Source: WRKB01 sp031551145
Lineage (GTDB): Bacteria > Desulfobacterota > Desulfovibrionia > Desulfovibrionales > Desulfovibrionaceae
DNA: 9,343 bases
NCBI GenBank assembly: GCA_031551145.1
Contig: JAVBNZ010000064.1
Location: forward strand, 1 to 9,343
Direction: 5' to 3'
Part shown: in pieces, positions 6,535 through 9,343 of the stretch
How the letters are laid out: every line of letters starts with the position of its first letter
Position numbering within the stretch: position 1 is the first letter of the stretch
Notes under the pieces: model-generated
Database searches by the model: none
Told to the model about the DNA's origin: nothing
The model's input: only the letters and a program-made list of their open reading frames with translations
Made by a program: the position numbers and the translations under genes

Positions 6535-8094
6535 GTGGATTTCATGCTTATCGGATATATGGGCGCCGCACTGCTGGTCGGACTCGGCATAGGCATTGCG
6601 GCGCACCGCGCAAGCGCGGCCAAGCGCATGGGGGATGCGGACGAACTGGCCGCACGCATCGTCGAGGAGGCCCGCAAGGAAGCTCAGGCGCAGAAAAAGG
6701 AACTTCTGCTCCAGGGCCAGGATGAACTTTTCAATCAGAAAAGAGAGATGGAGCACGAGTTCAAGGAACTGGAGCGGGAACTCAAGGGCAGGGAGCGCAA
6801 GATCCAGGAACAAAGCGAGCGCCTTGAGGAAAAGCTCGAAAAAGCCACGGAAAAGGAACACGAAATCCTGAACGTGGAAAAGGAGCTCACGCGCAAGGAG
6901 CGCCGGCTCGCCGAAATCGAAGAGGCCCTTGCCGCGCGCGGCGAGGAGCAGGAGCGCCGCCTGCAGGAAATTTCCGGCATGAGCAGCGAAGAGGCCAAGG
7001 AGCGGCTTTTTGCGGAAATTGAATCCCGCACCCGGCATGAGGCCGCCAAGATGATGCGTCTTATTGAAACCGAAGCCAAGGAAAGCGCGGACCGCAAGGC
7101 CAAGGAAATCATTGCCGGCGCCATTCAGCGCTATGCCGGAGACTACGTGGGCGAACAGACCGTAACGGCCGTCACCCTGCCCAGCGAAGACATGAAAGGC
7201 CGCATCATCGGCCGCGAAGGCCGCAACATCCGCGCCATCGAAGCGGCCACCGGCGTTGACCTGATCATCGACGACACCCCGGAAACCGTCATCCTTTCCG
7301 CCTACAGCCCCCTGCGCCGCCAACTCGCCAAAATGGCCCTGGAACGCCTGATCCAGGACGGCCGCATCCACCCCGCCCGCATCGAGGACATTGTCCAGAA
7401 GTGCAAGCAGGAGCTGGAAGTGCAGATCCGCGAAGTGGGCGAACAGGCCACCTTCGATGCCGGCGTGCACGGCATCCATCCCGAACTGGTGCGTCTGCTC
7501 GGCCAGTTGCGCTACCGCACAAGTTTTACCCAGAACGTGCTCCAGCATTCGCTCGAAGTGGCCGCGCTCTGCGGCATGATGGCCGCCGAACTGGGCATGG
7601 ACATCAAAAAGGCGAAGCGCGCCGGCTTGCTGCACGATATCGGCAAGGCCGTGGATCACGAGGTGGAAGGCTCGCACGCGATCATCGGGGCCGATCTGGC
7701 GAAGAAATACGGCGAAGGCAAGGACATCATCCACGCCATTGCCGCCCACCACGAGGATCAGCCCCCTTCCACCGCCCTGGCCGTGCTCTGCCAGGCGGCG
7801 GACGGGCTTTCCGGAGCGCGGCCCGGAGCGCGCAAGGAATTGCTTGAAAACTACGTCAAGCGCCTGGAAGACCTGGAAGGCATCGCCGCCGGTTTCGAGG
7901 GCGTGGCCAAGGCTTATGCCATCCAGGCCGGGCGTGAATTGCGGGTGATGGTCAATTCCGAAAATGTGGATGACGATACCACGCATTTGCTCTGTAAAGA
8001 TATCGCCGAAAAAATTGAAAAAAATCTTACCTACCCCGGCCAGATCCGGGTCACGGTCATCCGCGAGCGGCGGGCCGTGGGTTTTGCGAAATAA
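6535..8094 (+). CDS. rny: RNase Y, membrane-anchored endoribonuclease
   Basis: RNase Y initiates mRNA decay by internal cleavage and is tethered to the inner membrane. From GTG 6535 the protein has 519 residues, the usual size (520 in B. subtilis). Domains in order: one N-terminal membrane helix (about 4–23), a long Glu/Lys/Arg-rich coiled coil (about 30–190), a KH RNA-binding domain with GRIIGREGRNIR at 222–233, and an HD metal-phosphohydrolase domain. Its metal ligands include His338 and the His367-Asp368 pair in LLHDIGK; the AAHHEDQPP motif follows. GTG is chosen because AAGGGGGG (6523–6530) ends 4 nt before it. ATG 6544 is possible and gives 516 residues. The open frame extends upstream to 6316, but that part is non-homologous and encoded by the 224-nt spacer after the 6S RNA, where I see no other feature. 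A terminator follows 18 nt after the stop. Confidence 0.95.
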   Translation: MDFMLIGYMGAALLVGLGIGIAAHRASAAKRMGDADELAARIVEEARKEAQAQKKELLLQGQDELFNQKREMEHEFKELERELKGRERKIQEQSERLEEKLEKATEKEHEILNVEKELTRKERRLAEIEEALAARGEEQERRLQEISGMSSEEAKERLFAEIESRTRHEAAKMMRLIETEAKESADRKAKEIIAGAIQRYAGDYVGEQTVTAVTLPSEDMKGRIIGREGRNIRAIEAATGVDLIIDDTPETVILSAYSPLRRQLAKMALERLIQDGRIHPARIEDIVQKCKQELEVQIREVGEQATFDAGVHGIHPELVRLLGQLRYRTSFTQNVLQHSLEVAALCGMMAAELGMDIKKAKRAGLLHDIGKAVDHEVEGSHAIIGADLAKKYGEGKDIIHAIAAHHEDQPPSTALAVLCQAADGLSGARPGARKELLENYVKRLEDLEGIAAGFEGVAKAYAIQAGRELRVMVNSENVDDDTTHLLCKDIAEKIEKNLTYPGQIRVTVIRERRAVGFAK

Positions 8095-8111
8095 ACGGTG
8101 AGGCGATGATT

Positions 8112-8142
8112 CGGGGAGGCTTCGGCCTCCCCGGCCTTTTTT
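8112..8142 (+). terminator. intrinsic terminator after rny (UUCG tetraloop)
   Basis: A 9 bp stem (8112–8120 with 8125–8133; core GGGGAGGC/GCCTCCCC) is capped by the extra-stable C(UUCG)G tetraloop. GGCC and then six Ts (8137–8142) follow. It sits 18 nt after the rny stop and 48 nt before the next gene. Confidence 0.92.
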
Positions 8143-8189
8143 GTCTGAGGCGTGCTCCCGTCTTCTTCGACTGATGCAGGGCTGTCCCC

Positions 8190-8837
8190 ATGCCGTATTC
8201 TCTCCCCCAGATCGCGGATTTCGCCGCAAGCGCCCTGCTTGCCTGGGCCGCCGCCTTTCGCGGGGCGCGCCACGGCCTGCCCCCGGCCGGGAGCGTTATC
8301 CTGGGCATGCTGTGCGGGCTCGTGTATCCGGCATTGCGCCTGCTCATCCTTTCCGGTACGGCCTTTTTCAGGGGGGGCGCGGAGCTCGCTCCCGTGCTCT
8401 TCTTCCTGGCCGAACCCGCCTATCCCGCAGCGGCGTTTTGCGGAGCTTTCGCGGGCTTTCTCCTGCAACGGCGCATTGCCGACGACTCCATTCTCTTTCC
8501 GGCATTGGAGGCGCTTTCCCTCGGCGCCGCCGCAAGCCTGGGCGTGTATTTCGGTTTTGCCGCCTATCTGCCGCCCTTCGGCGCGGTGCTGTTCGGCTGC
8601 TTCAGCGGCGTGTGCGGCGGTTTGGTACGGGATATCTGCCTCGCGGAACGCCCGGCCCTGCTTGAGGCGGAATTTTACGGCGGCGCCGTTGCCGTGGGCG
8701 CCATGGCCGCCGCCGCCGCCTATATATTGGATGCCGGCTTTTGGCCGGCCTTGGGATCAAGCTGCCTGATTGTCGTGGCGTTGCGCCTGCTCGGCAGGCG
8801 GCGCGCCCGCAGGCGCGGCGTGTTTTCCGAATTTTAA
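8190..8837 (+). CDS. TRIC/UPF0126-family membrane protein (possible cation channel or glycine transporter)
   Basis: A 215-residue, very hydrophobic inner-membrane protein with about six to seven predicted helices and a basic C-terminal tail (GRRRARRRG at 202–210). The second half matches the UPF0126/TRIC repeat, with GGLVRD at 143–148, then ERPALL and EFYGG at about 153–165, and a further helix pair. Family members form trimeric cation channels, and some bacterial ones are annotated as glycine transporters. The true substrate here is unknown. The first half has the same helix layout and ends in FFLAEPAY, like the family's end-of-repeat DPxY segment. However, the expected first GGGxxRD motif is replaced by LVYPALRL, so this repeat has diverged. 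ATG 8190 has a modest AGGG ribosome site (8178–8181). The gene stands alone between a terminator and an rRNA operon, and no terminator of its own is seen. Confidence 0.75.
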   Translation: MPYSLPQIADFAASALLAWAAAFRGARHGLPPAGSVILGMLCGLVYPALRLLILSGTAFFRGGAELAPVLFFLAEPAYPAAAFCGAFAGFLLQRRIADDSILFPALEALSLGAAASLGVYFGFAAYLPPFGAVLFGCFSGVCGGLVRDICLAERPALLEAEFYGGAVAVGAMAAAAAYILDAGFWPALGSSCLIVVALRLLGRRRARRRGVFSEF

Positions 8838-8912
8838 TGTGAAAAAAATCCAAATATGCCCGCATGTTTTGATAGATTTTATTTAAAGTGATTTTTTCTG
8901 CCGAAAAAATCC
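8838..8912 (+). promoter_or_regulatory. A/T-tract-rich region upstream of rRNA promoters (UP-like)
   Basis: This 75-nt stretch is strikingly AT-rich in an otherwise GC-rich window. It carries A or T runs at 8842–8848, 8867–8870, 8877–8880, 8892–8897 and 8904–8909, several spaced about one helical turn apart. It lies just upstream of the first TTGACC box. This is what an UP element or curved DNA in front of a strong rRNA promoter looks like. Confidence 0.5.
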
Positions 8913-8942
8913 TTGACCCGGAGCCCGACTTGAGTCACAAGT
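8903..8942 (+). promoter_or_regulatory. first TTGACCCGGA block, candidate rRNA promoter P1
   Basis: An A run is followed by CTTGACCCGGA (8912–8922), then TGAG and CAAGT. TTGACC (8913–8918) is four of six to the -35 consensus. No good -10 lies 16–18 bp away, so the promoter role rests on position, the AT-rich upstream DNA and duplication of the block at 9006. Tandem promoters are usual for rRNA operons. Confidence 0.4.
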
Positions 8943-9005
8943 CTCAGGCGCTTGGGCGACCCCGGCGGATAGAGAACGGAAAATTCGGATTTTTGAAAAA
9001 AGACG

Positions 9006-9045
9006 GAAAAAGTTCTTGACCCGGAAAGCAACCTGAGGCAAGTTT
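9006..9045 (+). promoter_or_regulatory. second TTGACCCGGA block, candidate rRNA promoter P2
   Basis: A second imperfect copy of the block at 8903, about 103 bp downstream: an A run, CTTGACCCGGA (9015–9025), TGAG and CAAGT. It again has AT-rich DNA before it (8977–9014) and again lacks an obvious -10. TTGACC occupies 9016–9021. The same reasoning as for the first copy applies. Confidence 0.4.
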
Positions 9046-9050
9046 ACGAG

Positions 9051-9202
9051 CCGCGCTTGTAAGAGCGCGGAGAGCCCCTGAAAGGGGCAGAGTAGGCCGA
9101 GCATTGACAGGCCGAGCGCGAGCGAGGCCCGGCCCCGCAGGGGCCGACGCGAAGTCGGAATTCACTTCCGACGAGCGGCAGCAAAAGCTGCGCTTTTGCT
9201 GC
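9051..9202 (+). other. structured rRNA operon leader: serial hairpins
   Basis: At least five hairpins follow one another. CCGCGCT/AGCGCGG pairs 9051–9057 with 9064–9070. GCCCC/GGGGC pairs 9074–9078 with 9084–9088. GGCCCC/GGGGCC pairs 9131–9136 with 9140–9145. GTCGGAA/TTCCGAC pairs 9154–9160 with 9166–9172. A perfect 11 bp stem pairs 9178–9188 with 9192–9202 across a TGC loop. None has a T tract, so they are leader structure rather than terminators. They may space processing sites or fold with the 16S 3' flank, which lies outside the window. A further CTCGC/GCGAG hairpin is at 9254–9269. Confidence 0.7.
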
Positions 9203-9205
9203 AAT

Positions 9206-9217
9206 GGTTCTTTGACA
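9206..9217 (+). promoter_or_regulatory. boxA-type antitermination element of the rRNA leader
   Basis: GGTTCTTTGACA matches the E. coli rrn boxA TGCTCTTTAACA at nine of twelve positions and lies about 60 nt before mature 16S rRNA, the usual place. In RNA it binds NusB–NusE and makes polymerase resist Rho-dependent termination. The TTGACA inside it looks like a -35 box but is better explained by boxA. Confidence 0.7.
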
Positions 9218-9278
9218 AGTGAATAGCGAGTCGGGAAGAGAATGAGTTTTAAGCTCGCGTTAAAGCGAGACAGATATT

Positions 9279-9343
<65 letters not shown>

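Noticed and set aside
6169..8229. Minus-strand open frame of about 690 codons antisense to rny and 6S RNA
   Set aside because: It shadows the RNase Y gene, has low-complexity composition and no recognisable motif; the plus-strand frame is a clear RNase Y.
9104..9109. Perfect TTGACA in the leader as a promoter
   Set aside because: The bases 16–18 bp downstream are GC-only (GCCCGG region), so no -10 box is possible there.
9178..9202. The 11 bp inverted repeat as a terminator or mobile-element end
   Set aside because: There is no T tract after it, no matching second copy and no target duplication; it sits in a series of leader hairpins before boxA.
9212..9217. Perfect TTGACA as a third rRNA -35 box
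   Set aside because: It lies within the boxA match and has no -10 at a suitable distance before the 16S start.

Overview
The window is a GC-rich, gene-dense, entirely plus-strand piece of a bacterial chromosome. Its gene content fits a member of the Desulfovibrionaceae or a close relative. The clues are a cbpA–cbpM–clpB chaperone cluster, glmU followed by zapB/zapA-like genes, a 6S RNA and RNase Y, and a 16S rRNA 5' end of the proteobacterial/desulfobacterial kind. The family assignment is inferred from gene order and protein flavour; no database was searched.

Region 1 (1–4011) is a heat-shock/proteostasis operon. It holds a class B J-protein (CbpA), its MerR-like modulator (CbpM) and the disaggregase ClpB, with intergenic gaps of 12 and 3 nt, and ends in a strong intrinsic terminator. 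The clpB frame is intact over 866 codons except for one in-frame TAA at 2592–2594. That stop lies exactly between the first AAA+ domain and the coiled-coil middle domain. It is either a recent nonsense mutation or a sequence error, and it is the most notable anomaly here.

Region 2 (3949–8142) is a housekeeping run. GlmU (UDP-GlcNAc synthesis for peptidoglycan and LPS) is followed by a ZapB-like coiled coil and ZapA (Z-ring regulators). Next comes a 6S RNA whose whole fold can be traced in the sequence, then RNase Y (membrane-anchored RNA decay). A cUUCGg-loop terminator closes the run. Cell-wall precursor synthesis, Z-ring assembly, growth-phase control of RNA polymerase and mRNA turnover thus lie side by side.

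Region 3 (8190–8837) is a small membrane protein of the TRIC/UPF0126 family in which the first of the two repeats has lost its usual motif.

Region 4 (8838–9343) is the control region and start of an rRNA operon. It has an A/T-tract-rich upstream stretch, two copies of a TTGACCCGGA-containing block, a run of consecutive hairpins, a boxA-type antitermination element, and the first ~65 nt of 16S rRNA cut by the window edge.

I did not find a clearly new biological system. The items most worth checking are the interrupted clpB, the 6S RNA with its terminator-like tail, and the heavily structured rRNA leader.
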